Assembly: GCF_900162665.1 (NCBI RefSeq)
Contig: NZ_LT727813.1
Coordinates: 650,214 to 714,213 of the forward strand
Direction of reading: 5' to 3'
Origin: Oceanobacillus sojae
Lineage (GTDB): Bacteria; Bacillota; Bacilli; Bacillales; Amphibacillaceae
DNA: 64,000 nucleotides
The position numbers and the translations under genes are program-made. Below the pieces are notes generated by a model. It was not told the origin of the DNA. It worked only from the letters and a program-made list of their open reading frames with translations, and did not search any database. Of the stretch, positions 34,395 to 43,618 are shown in pieces. Within the stretch, counting starts at the first letter, position 1. Every line of letters begins with the position of its first letter.

Positions 34395-35389
34395 GTATTT
34401 TAGTTTTAGGCGGAGCTGGTTATATTGGTTCCCATGCAGTGTATCAGTTAATTGACCAAGGAAAACAGGTTATTGTTGTCGATAATTTGGAAACCGGTCA
34501 TCCCGAAGCTGTTCACCCAAAGGCTATCTTTTATCAAGGAGATATACGCAATATCTCTTTTCTTCGTGAAGTATTTGCCAAGGAATCGATTGATGCTGTC
34601 CTTCATTTTGCTGCCAATTCCTTAGTTGGAGAATCAATGGAAAATCCGCTTAAGTATTTTGATAATAATGTATATGGCACACAAATCCTGTTAAAGGTGA
34701 TGATAGAGCATAACGTGAAAAAGATTGTCTTCTCTTCCAGTGCTGCAACTTACGGAGAAGCAGCATCCATGCCAATTACAGAAGAAATGGACTGTCTTCC
34801 TGCAAATACCTATGGTGAGACCAAGCTCATCATGGAGAAGCTGATGAAATGGACAGCACAGGCGCATGATTTAAATTATATTTCTCTCCGCTATTTTAAT
34901 GTTGCCGGTGCCAGAGAAACAGCTGAGATTGGTGAGGACCACACTCCGGAAACACATCTGATACCTATTATTTTACAAGCAGCTCTGGGACAGAGAGACC
35001 ATATTTCTATTTTTGGTGATGATTATAATACAGCAGATGGTACATGTATCCGTGATTATATTCATGTGGAGGATCTTATCGAGGCCCATCTGCTAGCCTT
35101 GGATTACTTAGACAATCACGGAAAGAGCGATATCTTTAACTTAGGAAGCAGTCAAGGATTTTCAGTAAAAGAAGTGATTGCCGCAGCAAGGTCTGTCACA
35201 GGAATCGACATCACTGAAAAAATGAGCGGACGCCGGGCCGGTGATCCTGCCATGCTTATTGCCGGCTCTGAAAAAGCAAAAAGCATACTCGGATGGAATC
35301 CATCCCGCACATCTATTGAAAAAATGATACAGGATGCATGGAATTGGCATCGTGCACATCCACATGGATACAGCAGGGAGGAAATATAA
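34391..35389 (+). CDS. galE: UDP-glucose 4-epimerase
   Basis: A 332-aa extended SDR. NAD-binding GGAGYIGSH at 7-15, the catalytic Ser-Tyr-Lys set FSSSAATYGEA and NTYGETKLIMEK, and the substrate-region YFNVAGA. It interconverts UDP-galactose and UDP-glucose in the Leloir pathway. The ATG overlaps galK by four bases and galT starts one base after its stop, so galKET is one tightly coupled operon. Confidence 0.95.
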   Translation: MSILVLGGAGYIGSHAVYQLIDQGKQVIVVDNLETGHPEAVHPKAIFYQGDIRNISFLREVFAKESIDAVLHFAANSLVGESMENPLKYFDNNVYGTQILLKVMIEHNVKKIVFSSSAATYGEAASMPITEEMDCLPANTYGETKLIMEKLMKWTAQAHDLNYISLRYFNVAGARETAEIGEDHTPETHLIPIILQAALGQRDHISIFGDDYNTADGTCIRDYIHVEDLIEAHLLALDYLDNHGKSDIFNLGSSQGFSVKEVIAAARSVTGIDITEKMSGRRAGDPAMLIAGSEKAKSILGWNPSRTSIEKMIQDAWNWHRAHPHGYSREEI

Positions 35390-35390
35390 A

Positions 35391-36875
35391 ATGATTTACT
35401 CCATCATTGAAGGGCTTATCCAGCAAGCCATCAAAAATAGATTAATCGAATCTGCTGATCAAATTTATGTGCGTAATCAGGTTATTGCTTTATTAAATCT
35501 GGATTCCATACCCGAAGAAATGCCAGAAGCGCTGCAGGATATCATTCCAAATCTATTAGAAGAAGTCATAGCTTATGCTGTAGAACAGCAGCTGATTGAA
35601 GACATTTTTGATGAAAAAGAGATATTTGCTGCAAATATAATGAATTGCTTCGTGGCCCGTCCTTCTGACATACAAACAGCCTTTTACAAAAAGTATGAAG
35701 TATCTCCCAAAGCAGCAACCGATTATTTTTACAGTTTGAGTAAGAACAGTAATTATATACAGATGAACCGGATTAAGAAAAATATCCATTTTAAAGCAGA
35801 AACAGTTTACGGGAAGCTCGATATAACCATTAATTTATCCAAACCCGAAAAAGACCCCGAGCAATTAAAAAGGGAAAGACAAATGAAGCAATCCATTTCT
35901 TACCCAAAATGTTTATTATGTGTAGAAAATGAAGGCTACAAAGGCAAAGTGGGCTATCCAGCCCGGGCCAATCATCGTTTAGTAAAGGTTCCATTAGGCA
36001 ATGAAAACTGGTATCTACAATACTCCCCATATGTTTATTACAATGAACATAGTATTTTATTGTCTGAATCGCATCGGGATATGAAAATTAATCAGGATAC
36101 ATTTGAAAGACTTGTTACTTTCACAGAAAAATTCCCCCATTATTTTATTGGCTCCAATGCTGATTTACCGATTGTAGGCGGTTCTATTTTAAGTCATGAT
36201 CATTATCAGGCGGGGGATTATGAATTCGCCATGACAAATGCCAAGACCGCCTTTTCTATTGACCTGCAGCATTATTCTGATGTAGCTGCATCTGTTTTAA
36301 ACTGGCCATTGTCCGTTATTCGCCTCCATAGCAAAAATAAAAAATCCCTGTTATTTCTGGCAAATCACATTCTGCAAACATGGAAATATTATGATGATGA
36401 GCAAGCTGACATACAGGCTTTTTCCGGAGACACACCACATAATACCATTACACCGATTGCAAGAATGAGGGATAACAGCTATGAGCTTGATCTTGTTCTG
36501 CGTAATAATCGGACTTCTGAGGAGCACCCGCTGGGCATTTTTCATCCTCATGAAGATGTTCATCATATCAAGAAGGAAAATATAGGTTTAATTGAAGTGA
36601 TGGGCCTAGCTGTACTGCCGCCGCGTTTAAAAAATGAGCTTATCGAAATCCAGCATTTTTTATGCGGGGAGCCATCTAATATAGAGGCCTATCATCAAGA
36701 ATGGGCAGAGCAGATTAGACAGAAATATGGTATCTGCTCAAATGCTGAACAGGCAGATATGATTTTGCAAAAGGAACTCGGACAGAAATTTACGAAAGTA
36801 TTGGAAGACGCAGGAGTTTTTAAAGAGAAGAAAGCATTCGAAAGGTTTATTAAGGCATTAAATGCCTCCAGTTGA
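35391..36875 (+). CDS. galT: galactose-1-phosphate uridylyltransferase (Firmicutes type)
   Basis: A 494-aa GalT of the long Firmicutes class (B. subtilis/Lactobacillus type). The N-terminal half shows YSIIEGLIQQAIKNRLI and CLLCVENEGYKGKVGYPARA. The catalytic histidine motif appears as GGSILSHDHYQAGDYEFAM, with the HxH histidines. ATG at 35391 with GGGAGG upstream is chosen over an in-frame start inside galE. It transfers UMP from UDP-glucose to galactose-1-phosphate. Last gene of galKET, followed by a terminator. Confidence 0.94.
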   Translation: MIYSIIEGLIQQAIKNRLIESADQIYVRNQVIALLNLDSIPEEMPEALQDIIPNLLEEVIAYAVEQQLIEDIFDEKEIFAANIMNCFVARPSDIQTAFYKKYEVSPKAATDYFYSLSKNSNYIQMNRIKKNIHFKAETVYGKLDITINLSKPEKDPEQLKRERQMKQSISYPKCLLCVENEGYKGKVGYPARANHRLVKVPLGNENWYLQYSPYVYYNEHSILLSESHRDMKINQDTFERLVTFTEKFPHYFIGSNADLPIVGGSILSHDHYQAGDYEFAMTNAKTAFSIDLQHYSDVAASVLNWPLSVIRLHSKNKKSLLFLANHILQTWKYYDDEQADIQAFSGDTPHNTITPIARMRDNSYELDLVLRNNRTSEEHPLGIFHPHEDVHHIKKENIGLIEVMGLAVLPPRLKNELIEIQHFLCGEPSNIEAYHQEWAEQIRQKYGICSNAEQADMILQKELGQKFTKVLEDAGVFKEKKAFERFIKALNASS

Positions 36876-36924
36876 ATACTGTCATTATTTCCCGGGAAAT
36901 GTTGAAAGAGGAATTATATTGTAG

Positions 36925-36961
36925 AAAGTGGACGAAGCCTACACGCGCCGTCCACTTTTTT
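36925..36961 (+). terminator. terminator of galKET
   Basis: Arms AAAGTGGACG / CGTCCACTTTT around a 14-base loop, with a T-run. Confidence 0.8.
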
Positions 36962-36993
36962 ACCATGAAAGCTAATTATTCCAGCCTTTCAAA

Positions 36994-37809
36994 TTATAAT
37001 AATACAGTATGTCTTTTCTTATTTACGAAATAAACCATTTCCTTAAAGCCGATTTGTCTTAATGTATCTTGCACCTCTTTATAGTCATCGCCAATTCGGG
37101 AAGAGACATGTGAATCAGAGCCAAAAGAAATATCTACTCCATAATGATGTGCTCTTTCCAATATTTCATGAGATGGGTACCAGCCGCCGCAATCTTTATT
37201 TTTACCAGATGTATTTACTTCAATGGCAACCCCTTCATCAGCAATCACCTTCAATGTCTCATCTATAATTGGTGTCTTCTCATCATGAAAATCTAATAGA
37301 AATCCTTTCATTGCATCGATATGGCCCAGAACCTGAAACATACCGCTTTTTGCAGATTGCTGTATCAAACGGTAGTAAGATTCTTTCTCCTCCAGACGTT
37401 CTTGTTTCGATAAATTATCCCATCTGTCTCTTTGAAAGATACTTTTGCCATGAACAAAATGGACAGAGCCGATAATGTAGTCAAAAGGATATTGCTTATA
37501 TTTTTCTTTATATAGCGCTTCATACTCCGGGAAATAATCACTTTCCATTCCTAATAGCACATGAATTTTATCTTGATATTTTTCCTTTAGTGACAATACT
37601 TCCTTTACATAGTTGTCCAGCTCACTCTTCGCCATTGCTATTCCGGGATGAAGCTGATCTTCATCTGCATAAAAATATGGCGAATGATCAGAAATGCCTA
37701 TGTAATGAAGCCCCCGATCAATAGCTGCCAGAATATAATCTTCTATTTTTCCTTCTGCATGTCCGCAGCGGTCATGATGCGAGTGTAAATCAAAGATAAT
37801 ATTTGTCAT
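36994..37809 (-). CDS. PHP-domain phosphatase, histidinol-phosphatase (HisJ) family
   Basis: A 271-aa polymerase-and-histidinol-phosphatase domain protein. Metal-binding histidines in FDLHSHHDRCGHAEG (about 7-21), ISDHSPYF, GMESDYFPEYE, GSVHFVHG, LGHIDAMK and FGSDSHVSSRIG. The closest functional family is HisJ (histidinol phosphate to histidinol), but no his genes are nearby, so another phosphoester is possible. Monocistronic. Confidence 0.82.
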   Translation of the reverse strand: MTNIIFDLHSHHDRCGHAEGKIEDYILAAIDRGLHYIGISDHSPYFYADEDQLHPGIAMAKSELDNYVKEVLSLKEKYQDKIHVLLGMESDYFPEYEALYKEKYKQYPFDYIIGSVHFVHGKSIFQRDRWDNLSKQERLEEKESYYRLIQQSAKSGMFQVLGHIDAMKGFLLDFHDEKTPIIDETLKVIADEGVAIEVNTSGKNKDCGGWYPSHEILERAHHYGVDISFGSDSHVSSRIGDDYKEVQDTLRQIGFKEMVYFVNKKRHTVLL

Positions 37810-37940
37810 AAAGTTTACTCTCCCTTTTCATACTTTTCATTTAATTATACCCTATGAATACTTTTCTTTGTTATATTCATTTCAATTAAGCTGCCAAGTA
37901 CTTTATCATTTTCTCCTCGTCCTCTTAAAAAATCACAGCA

Positions 37941-37975
37941 AAAAACTACCATCTGCATAATAGATGATAGTTTTT
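37941..37975. terminator. bidirectional terminator
   Basis: Arms AAAAACTACCATCT / AGATGATAGTTTTT. It lies between the upstream region of the PHP gene and the 3' side of the secreted-protein gene, which it probably serves. Confidence 0.6.
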
Positions 37976-38075
37976 CATAACTTACTTTTTTTCAAACTGT
38001 ACTTTATATGATTTTCTGCCTGTCTCTTTATTGAATCGGAATATCTGATCTACAATCTGCCGTTTACCTGTCTGA

Positions 38076-39668
38076 CTATCCTGCAATTGGCAAGATTATC
38101 TTACTGTATTCTAAAGAAACACTCTGAGCGCCTAGCATAATTGTCTTCGTATAAACATTATTTCCAGCCCCCAGACGAAGTCGGATATTTGCGTTGCCTT
38201 CTGATGCACCATTACCGACCCGCATCGTCACTGTAATCTCAGCTTTTCCCGACTCATCCGCCTCTAAAACGCCAATGCTTTGATAGCCATAGTTGTTGCC
38301 CGGCCAGCTTCCATCTGCATTTTGTATTTGTGAGACAGCTTTTCCCCCATCAAGATAAATTTGCATTTCAGCATTCTCGATAATTTGCCCAGGCTCCATA
38401 TCCGTTAACGTTATCGTTGCCTCAAATGGTGTACCATCAACAGGAACTATCTCCGGTGTATCAATATTATATATGATATCTTTCGGCGGACTCACCTCAG
38501 AACCAAAAGCACCATCTGCAAATGTCGACGAATCATACCACAGGTAGCCCTCCGCAGGCTCTCTCCATGGTTCATTTTCAGGCTCCGAAGAATTTTCTGG
38601 TGTTTCTATATCTAAAATTGGAGACGGCTCATCTAAAGGAATATCCACCTCAGAAAAAGACCGATAATCCTCTTGATCCGTCAGCCAATTTACGATATTG
38701 ACCAATAACAGACCATTATCTGCATCCGTAAAACCATCATAGGTGCTTTTTGTCTCCCCATGCTCCTCATTGCGGTACTTCGGTGTGCTGTCCTCTACAG
38801 GAGAAGAATCTCCAATAAACGCAGACTTCCCATCTCCCTTTTTCCCGATAGCTGCAAACGGTCCTTCCTCTATTCCACCGCCAAAATAAACACCCTGATC
38901 GACAGCATTGTTCCATTTATTTTCCGTTTCCGTTAAACCTTCAGGCAAATACACAATTCCCTTGGCAATTTCAGGATTTGTTACAGCCAGAGTAGATCCT
39001 GCATGAATAGTTACTTCTCCGACACCCTCTGTTATGCCAAAAGCTTCCGCTGAAGGAACGATGTCATCCCCTATCGTATTATCAATTGCATTAAACCGGA
39101 ACCGGATTCCGAATTCTTCGCTCAGCCAGTCAGTGCTTTCCACCCCGTCCATTGCTTCCAGCTCCCCAGTACTCATTCCTTTTGTCGGATCTTCATATGC
39201 CCCGCGCCGCCAGCCATTCATGATTTCATTGGAGTCCCAGCGATTGAAGTTTCGGTCGGCATTATAGTGATCGGCTATAAAGAAGACGCCCCCTCCGTTC
39301 TCAGCAAATGCAGCAATTGCTTCTTGTTCTGTTTTCTTAAAAGGAATTTGTGCTTCTGGAATGACAAGTACATCAAAATCTTCCAAATCCTCCAGTGATA
39401 AAAGTTCTGCACTTCGGTGCTCCTGAACAACGTATCCCTCTTCAACTAATGCATCAGCAAAATCGGAAAAAGCTCCGTCAATTACCCAGTCAGATTGTCC
39501 TGCAGTCTGACCATGGCTGTTATCAAACAGAACTTTCATTCCATTTGGCTGTTCAGGGTTTAGAACAGGAGCAGGGTCATTAGGACCTTCTGCCGCAGCA
39601 ATACTCCCAAATGCAAAAAACAGCACAATACCCAAAACTGACATCGTCCATCTCAAGGCATACTTCAT
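38076..39668 (-). CDS. secreted protein with GATase/DUF4350-like domain
   Basis: About 530 aa with a Sec signal peptide (basic MKYALRW, hydrophobic core to about 24, AAA cleavage near 26) and no membrane anchor. Residues about 45-330 form a Rossmann-like domain (MKVLFDNSHGQTAGQSDWVI, DVLVIPEAQIPFKKTEQEAI, FAENGGGVFFIADHYNAD) resembling class I glutamine-amidotransferase-like/DUF4350 domains but without the catalytic cysteine. Residues about 395-525 look like a beta-sandwich domain. The ATG at 39668 has GGGAGG 9 bases upstream. It diverges from the phn operon across a region with a Pho-box-like array, so phosphate control is possible. Exact function unknown. Confidence 0.6.
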   Translation of the reverse strand: MKYALRWTMSVLGIVLFFAFGSIAAAEGPNDPAPVLNPEQPNGMKVLFDNSHGQTAGQSDWVIDGAFSDFADALVEEGYVVQEHRSAELLSLEDLEDFDVLVIPEAQIPFKKTEQEAIAAFAENGGGVFFIADHYNADRNFNRWDSNEIMNGWRRGAYEDPTKGMSTGELEAMDGVESTDWLSEEFGIRFRFNAIDNTIGDDIVPSAEAFGITEGVGEVTIHAGSTLAVTNPEIAKGIVYLPEGLTETENKWNNAVDQGVYFGGGIEEGPFAAIGKKGDGKSAFIGDSSPVEDSTPKYRNEEHGETKSTYDGFTDADNGLLLVNIVNWLTDQEDYRSFSEVDIPLDEPSPILDIETPENSSEPENEPWREPAEGYLWYDSSTFADGAFGSEVSPPKDIIYNIDTPEIVPVDGTPFEATITLTDMEPGQIIENAEMQIYLDGGKAVSQIQNADGSWPGNNYGYQSIGVLEADESGKAEITVTMRVGNGASEGNANIRLRLGAGNNVYTKTIMLGAQSVSLEYSKIILPIAG

Positions 39669-39800
39669 TCTACACATACCTCCCAGTGAATTTTGAAAAC
39701 AATTTCCAGATAACTCTATGATATCAAAACAGTTAATAAATAACATTAAAAATTCTAAAATTTAAATAATTTTACATTTAAACCAAATAAAGCGTCATAA

Positions 39801-39855
39801 TTTACTTTTTTTTAACAAAATTATATATATTATTTGACATATTCCATGTTATAAT
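39801..39855 (+). promoter_or_regulatory. Pho-box-like array and -10 box upstream of phnD
   Basis: Hexamers spaced exactly 11 bases apart: TTTACT (39801), TTAACA (39812), ATATAT (39823, degenerate) and TTGACA (39834), then TATAAT at 39850. PhoP of Bacillus binds direct repeats of TT(A/C/T)ACA with this period just upstream of the -10 box. The TTGACA is too close to TATAAT (10 bases) to be a -35 element, which favours the activator reading. Confidence 0.55.
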
Positions 39856-39923
39856 TATGTAGAATTCCGAAATACTAGGTAATCGAATTTATTACCCATA
39901 TTTTTAACTAGGAGGTTTTATCA

Positions 39924-40862
39924 ATGACGTGGAAGAAAACAGGCATTTTTCTATTTGCTGTATCTTTATTATTTTTAGCTGCATGCGGCAGTTCAGATGA
40001 TGCGGCAGATGGCGATAATTCATCAGACAGCGATACATACGTACCTGATTCACTGACAGTACAATTCGTTCCTTCTCAGAATGCAGAAACTTTAGAGGCA
40101 AAAGCAAAACCTTTAGAAGATCTACTGGAGAACGAACTGGATATTGATGTTACTGTAAGTGTTTCAACAAATTATAACTCTGTTGTCGAAGCATTGGCTT
40201 CCGAGCAGATTGATGTAGGATTCCTGCCGCCGAATGCATATGTACAGGCACATGACGAATACGGAGCAGCAGATGTGATACTGCAGTCTCAGCGTTACGG
40301 CGTAAATGACGACGGTACAAATACAGATGAACTCGTAGACTCTTATTACTCTATGTTTATTGCAAAATCTGATTCCGATATTGACAGCATAGCGGACTTA
40401 AAAGGTAAAACTATCGCGTTCCAGGACATCACTTCTTCAGCTGGTTATGTTTGGCCTGCTGCTGCTTTGATGGATGAAGGAATTGATCCTTTAACAGATG
40501 TGAAACCGCTAACTCTTCAGGGTCACGATGCCGCTGTTACGGCAGTACTTAATGGAGAAGCAGATGCTGCGGCCATTTTCCAGGATGCGCGTAATGTTGT
40601 TTTATCTGATTTCCCTGATGTATTTGAAGATACAAAAGTTATTGCTCATACAGAACTTATTCCAAACGATACAATTGCTGTCCAAACAAACATGGATGAG
40701 GAATGGAAAGAAAAAATCAAGCAGGCATTTATCAACGTCGGTGAGTCCGAAGAAGGCCGGGAAATTGTTCGTGACATTTACACACACGAAGGCTATGTTG
40801 AATCTCAGGATTCCAATTTTGATATCGTCCGTGAATATTCAGAGCGTATTCAAGAACAGTAG
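39924..40862 (+). CDS. phnD: phosphonate/phosphate-type ABC transporter substrate-binding lipoprotein
   Basis: A 312-aa lipoprotein: signal ending in the lipobox LLFLAAC (Cys21), an acidic serine/aspartate linker, then a PhnD-like periplasmic-binding fold (LTVQFVPSQNAETLEAKAKP, EQIDVGFLPPNAYVQAHDEY, GKTIAFQDITSSAGYVWPAA). The GFLPPNAYV and SSAGYVWP motifs are typical of the PhnD/PtxB phosphonate or phosphite branch. It delivers the ligand to PhnC-PhnE. AGGAGG lies upstream. A terminator-like hairpin separates it from phnC. Confidence 0.9.
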   Translation: MTWKKTGIFLFAVSLLFLAACGSSDDAADGDNSSDSDTYVPDSLTVQFVPSQNAETLEAKAKPLEDLLENELDIDVTVSVSTNYNSVVEALASEQIDVGFLPPNAYVQAHDEYGAADVILQSQRYGVNDDGTNTDELVDSYYSMFIAKSDSDIDSIADLKGKTIAFQDITSSAGYVWPAAALMDEGIDPLTDVKPLTLQGHDAAVTAVLNGEADAAAIFQDARNVVLSDFPDVFEDTKVIAHTELIPNDTIAVQTNMDEEWKEKIKQAFINVGESEEGREIVRDIYTHEGYVESQDSNFDIVREYSERIQEQ

Positions 40863-41002
40863 AAACAACTTACTGTTCCTATAGAAAACCTTTAGCTTTA
40901 TAAAAAAAGCTTCATGTAAGATATGATTAACAGACGTAACTTCTACATGCAGTTATAACGTAATTGATTATCAAGCTGATTAAAGCTTTATAGTATCATT
41001 CC

Positions 41003-41048
41003 TGAAAGGATGTCTAAAAGGGTAAATCCTTTTTATTCATCCTTTTTA
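41003..41048 (+). terminator. partial terminator between phnD and phnC
   Basis: AAAGGATG (41005) can pair with ATCCTTTTT or with CATCCTTTTT a few bases later, each ending in a T-run. It would reduce readthrough so that the binding protein is made in excess. The 289-base gap holds nothing else clear. Confidence 0.5.
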
Positions 41049-41151
41049 AAATTTGTCAGCATTTTTTAACATTTTCCCGCATCTTGTGTATATGGGAATC
41101 TGCACACAGTCAGCCTATGGCGGCTATCTCTGATAAGAAAGTTGGGTAAAT

Positions 41152-41925
41152 ATGATTGAATTAAATGACGTTTCAAAAGTCTACTCGAATGGTGTAAAAG
41201 GATTAGACGACGTTAATCTAAAAATTAATAAAGGTGAATTTGTATCGATTGTCGGTTTATCAGGCGCGGGTAAATCTACACTGCTCCGCTCGATAAACCG
41301 TCTCATTGATATTTCTTCCGGTGATATAAAAATAGATGAAAAATCTATCACATCTGCATCGGAAAAGCAGCTGCGGCTGATCCGCAGAGACATCGGAATG
41401 ATTTTTCAAAGCTTCAATCTTGTAAAGCGTTCCAGTGTGCTGCGCAATGTTCTCTCCGGACGTGTTGCTTACAATAATACTTTGCGGACACTTTTAAATC
41501 TATTCCCGCAAAAGGATGTTGACCTGGCCCTGAAAGCGTTAGAAAGAGTAAATATATTGGATAAAGCCTATACAAGATCCAGTGAACTATCCGGTGGACA
41601 GCAGCAGCGTGTTTCCATTGCCCGTACGCTGGCTCAGGAAGCAAAAATAATTCTGGCTGACGAGCCGACAGCATCACTTGATCCAGTAACCACCAAACAG
41701 GTAATGGATGATCTGAAGAAAATCAATACAGAAGATGATGTTACAGTAATTATCAACCTGCATTTTGTCGACCTGGCAAAAGAATATTCCACAAGGATAG
41801 TTGGCCTTCAGGCAGGAAAGGTTGTCTTCGATGGCACGCCGGAAGAAGCTACTCCAGAGGTTTTTGAAGAAATTTACGGCCGCTCACTGAAAGAGGATGA
41901 ATTGCTCGGGGAGGAAAACCTATGA
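41152..41925 (+). CDS. phnC: phosphonate ABC transporter ATPase
   Basis: A 257-aa ABC ATPase: Walker [10 protein letters not shown] (about 36-44), Q-loop [20 protein letters not shown], signature [16 protein letters not shown], Walker [15 protein letters not shown]-loop NLHFVDLA. The [16 protein letters not shown] stretch is a PhnC hallmark. It overlaps phnE1 by four bases. The ribosome binding site is weak. Confidence 0.93.
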   Translation: MIELNDVSKVYSNGVKGLDDVNLKINKGEFVSIVGLSGAGKSTLLRSINRLIDISSGDIKIDEKSITSASEKQLRLIRRDIGMIFQSFNLVKRSSVLRNVLSGRVAYNNTLRTLLNLFPQKDVDLALKALERVNILDKAYTRSSELSGGQQQRVSIARTLAQEAKIILADEPTASLDPVTTKQVMDDLKKINTEDDVTVIINLHFVDLAKEYSTRIVGLQAGKVVFDGTPEEATPEVFEEIYGRSLKEDELLGEENL

Positions 41926-42716
41926 TGGACACAAAACTGAATGGACCCCTCCCAGCAAAGCCATCAAGGTGGCCATTTTACTTTTTTCTCATTGGTCTGT
42001 TTGCAATTGTGTTAATTAGTGCCATTTATATTGGAGCAAATCCGCTTACTTTTATCCAGAACAGCGACAATATGGTTGATTTATTTGTCAGAATGTTTCC
42101 GCCTGCCTGGTCGTATATAGCAACAACAACGCCAGCCATGCTGGAGACAATCCGTATGGCTCTCTTAGGAACAACTATCGGGATGATTTTTTCCATTCCT
42201 ATTATGTTCCTGTGTGCACGTAATATTTTTGGGCTTCGTTGGCTGGTGGAATTATCACGAATTGGTTTAAACATTTTACGTACCATTCCTGATCTGCTTT
42301 TAGCTGCTATTTTTGCAGCAATTCTTGGATTTTCTCCTCTCGCAGGGATTGTTGCGTTATCTATTTTTTCGATTGGTATTATTGCAAAACTATCCTTTGA
42401 AGCCATTGAAAATATTGATAACGGACCATTGGAATCCATGACTGCGGTAGGGGCAAATAAACTGCAATGGATTGCTTTCGGCGTTGTCCCGCAAATTCTG
42501 CCGCATTTTGTTTCTTATGTGCTTTATACCTTTGAAATTAACATCCGTGCTGCAGCTATTCTTGGTTTGGTCGGGGCCGGCGGTATTGGGGTCTTCTATG
42601 ACCGCGCACTTGGTTTTTTCGCCTACGATCAGGTGCTGGCGCTGATTCTGTACACCTTAGTCGTTGTTATTATCATTGATTTAATTAGTTTGAAGATAAG
42701 GGAGAAACTGCTATGA
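41922..42716 (+). CDS. phnE: phosphonate ABC transporter permease (first PhnE)
   Basis: A 264-aa inner-membrane permease with six predicted segments. The EAA-type loop is [22 protein letters not shown] and the C-terminal [17 protein letters not shown] is typical of PhnE. It overlaps phnC upstream and the second permease downstream by four bases each, so all three are translationally coupled. Confidence 0.92.
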   Translation: MMDTKLNGPLPAKPSRWPFYFFLIGLFAIVLISAIYIGANPLTFIQNSDNMVDLFVRMFPPAWSYIATTTPAMLETIRMALLGTTIGMIFSIPIMFLCARNIFGLRWLVELSRIGLNILRTIPDLLLAAIFAAILGFSPLAGIVALSIFSIGIIAKLSFEAIENIDNGPLESMTAVGANKLQWIAFGVVPQILPHFVSYVLYTFEINIRAAAILGLVGAGGIGVFYDRALGFFAYDQVLALILYTLVVVIIIDLISLKIREKLL

Positions 42717-43516
42717 GTCAACGTGATCAACTAAAAAAAGCACGCGCCCGAAAAAGAGGAAAAATCGCACTTATTCTCATCGGTCTGATTGCTATATATG
42801 TCTGGGCAATCTCTGGAATTGAGTTTAGAGGTATTCAAGAAACAGCAGGACCAGTTACAAAAAATATATTAAAAGGCTTTATCTCGCCGGACTGGAGTTA
42901 TGTGTACAGTCCTGATGGAGAAGATTTAATCAGAGGACTGCTGGAAACTTTGGCTATTGCTATTGCCGGAATTTTCCTGTCTATTATTCTTGCTGTTCCT
43001 GTTGGGCTTTGGGCAGCCAAAAATTTAAGTAAAAGCTTCATCACTTCCCAAAGCGGGAAAGGCGTATTGAGCTTTTTCCGTACACTTCCGGATATTATTC
43101 TGGCCCTTCTTTTTATCAAGGTAGTCGGACCTGGTGCATTTGCAGGGATGCTGGCACTTGGTATTGGAGCCATGGGGATGCTGGGTAAATTATATGCAGA
43201 GGAAGTAGAAGCAATGGATCCGGGACCGGTTGAATCGATTGCAGCTGTCGGTGGAAATAAATTGCAGCAGCTTGCTTTTGGAGTTATTCCTCAAGTATTG
43301 CCAGGTTTTATTTCCGCAACGCTCTATCGTTTTGAAATCAATATGCGTTCTGCAGCTACATTAGGGCTCATCGGTGCTGGTGGGGTCGGTACAGCTTTAA
43401 TTTTTGCCATTCAAGGGCGAAGCTGGGATCGTGTCGGTATCATTCTCATCGGAATTGTTGTAGTTGTGTTAATCGTCGACCTGCTTTCCAGTGCATTGAG
43501 AAAGAAAATTACTTAA
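42713..43516 (+). CDS. phnE: phosphonate ABC transporter permease (second PhnE)
   Basis: A 267-aa paralogue of the upstream permease, with EAA loop EEVEAMDPGPVESIAAVGGN and NMRSAATLGLIGAGGVG. The two permeases probably form a heterodimer. No phosphonate-degrading (C-P lyase or phosphonatase) genes are in the window, so the ligand could be phosphonate, phosphite, a phosphate ester or phosphate. Confidence 0.92.
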   Translation: MSQRDQLKKARARKRGKIALILIGLIAIYVWAISGIEFRGIQETAGPVTKNILKGFISPDWSYVYSPDGEDLIRGLLETLAIAIAGIFLSIILAVPVGLWAAKNLSKSFITSQSGKGVLSFFRTLPDIILALLFIKVVGPGAFAGMLALGIGAMGMLGKLYAEEVEAMDPGPVESIAAVGGNKLQQLAFGVIPQVLPGFISATLYRFEINMRSAATLGLIGAGGVGTALIFAIQGRSWDRVGIILIGIVVVVLIVDLLSSALRKKIT

Positions 43517-43532
43517 AAATGATATTGTTAAG

Positions 43533-43573
43533 CTCCTCCCATAAATCGACTTATTTACGATTTATGGGAGGAG
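43533..43573 (+). other. long perfect hairpin between phnE2 and the nucleotidase gene
   Basis: Arms CTCCTCCCATAAATCG / CGATTTATGGGAGGAG, 16 bp, with a loop of about 7-9 bases and no T-run after it on the plus strand. It may stabilise the phn mRNA 3' end or mark a processing site rather than stop transcription. Confidence 0.6.
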
Positions 43574-43618
43574 ACTTCTTATAAGTCCCATTCGTGAACG
43601 AAAGGAGCGTGTATATTT

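Noticed and set aside
40528-40884. A 118-codon frame overlapping phnD in another frame
   Set aside because: It is a shadow of phnD; the phnD frame has a lipobox, strong ribosome binding site and family motifs.
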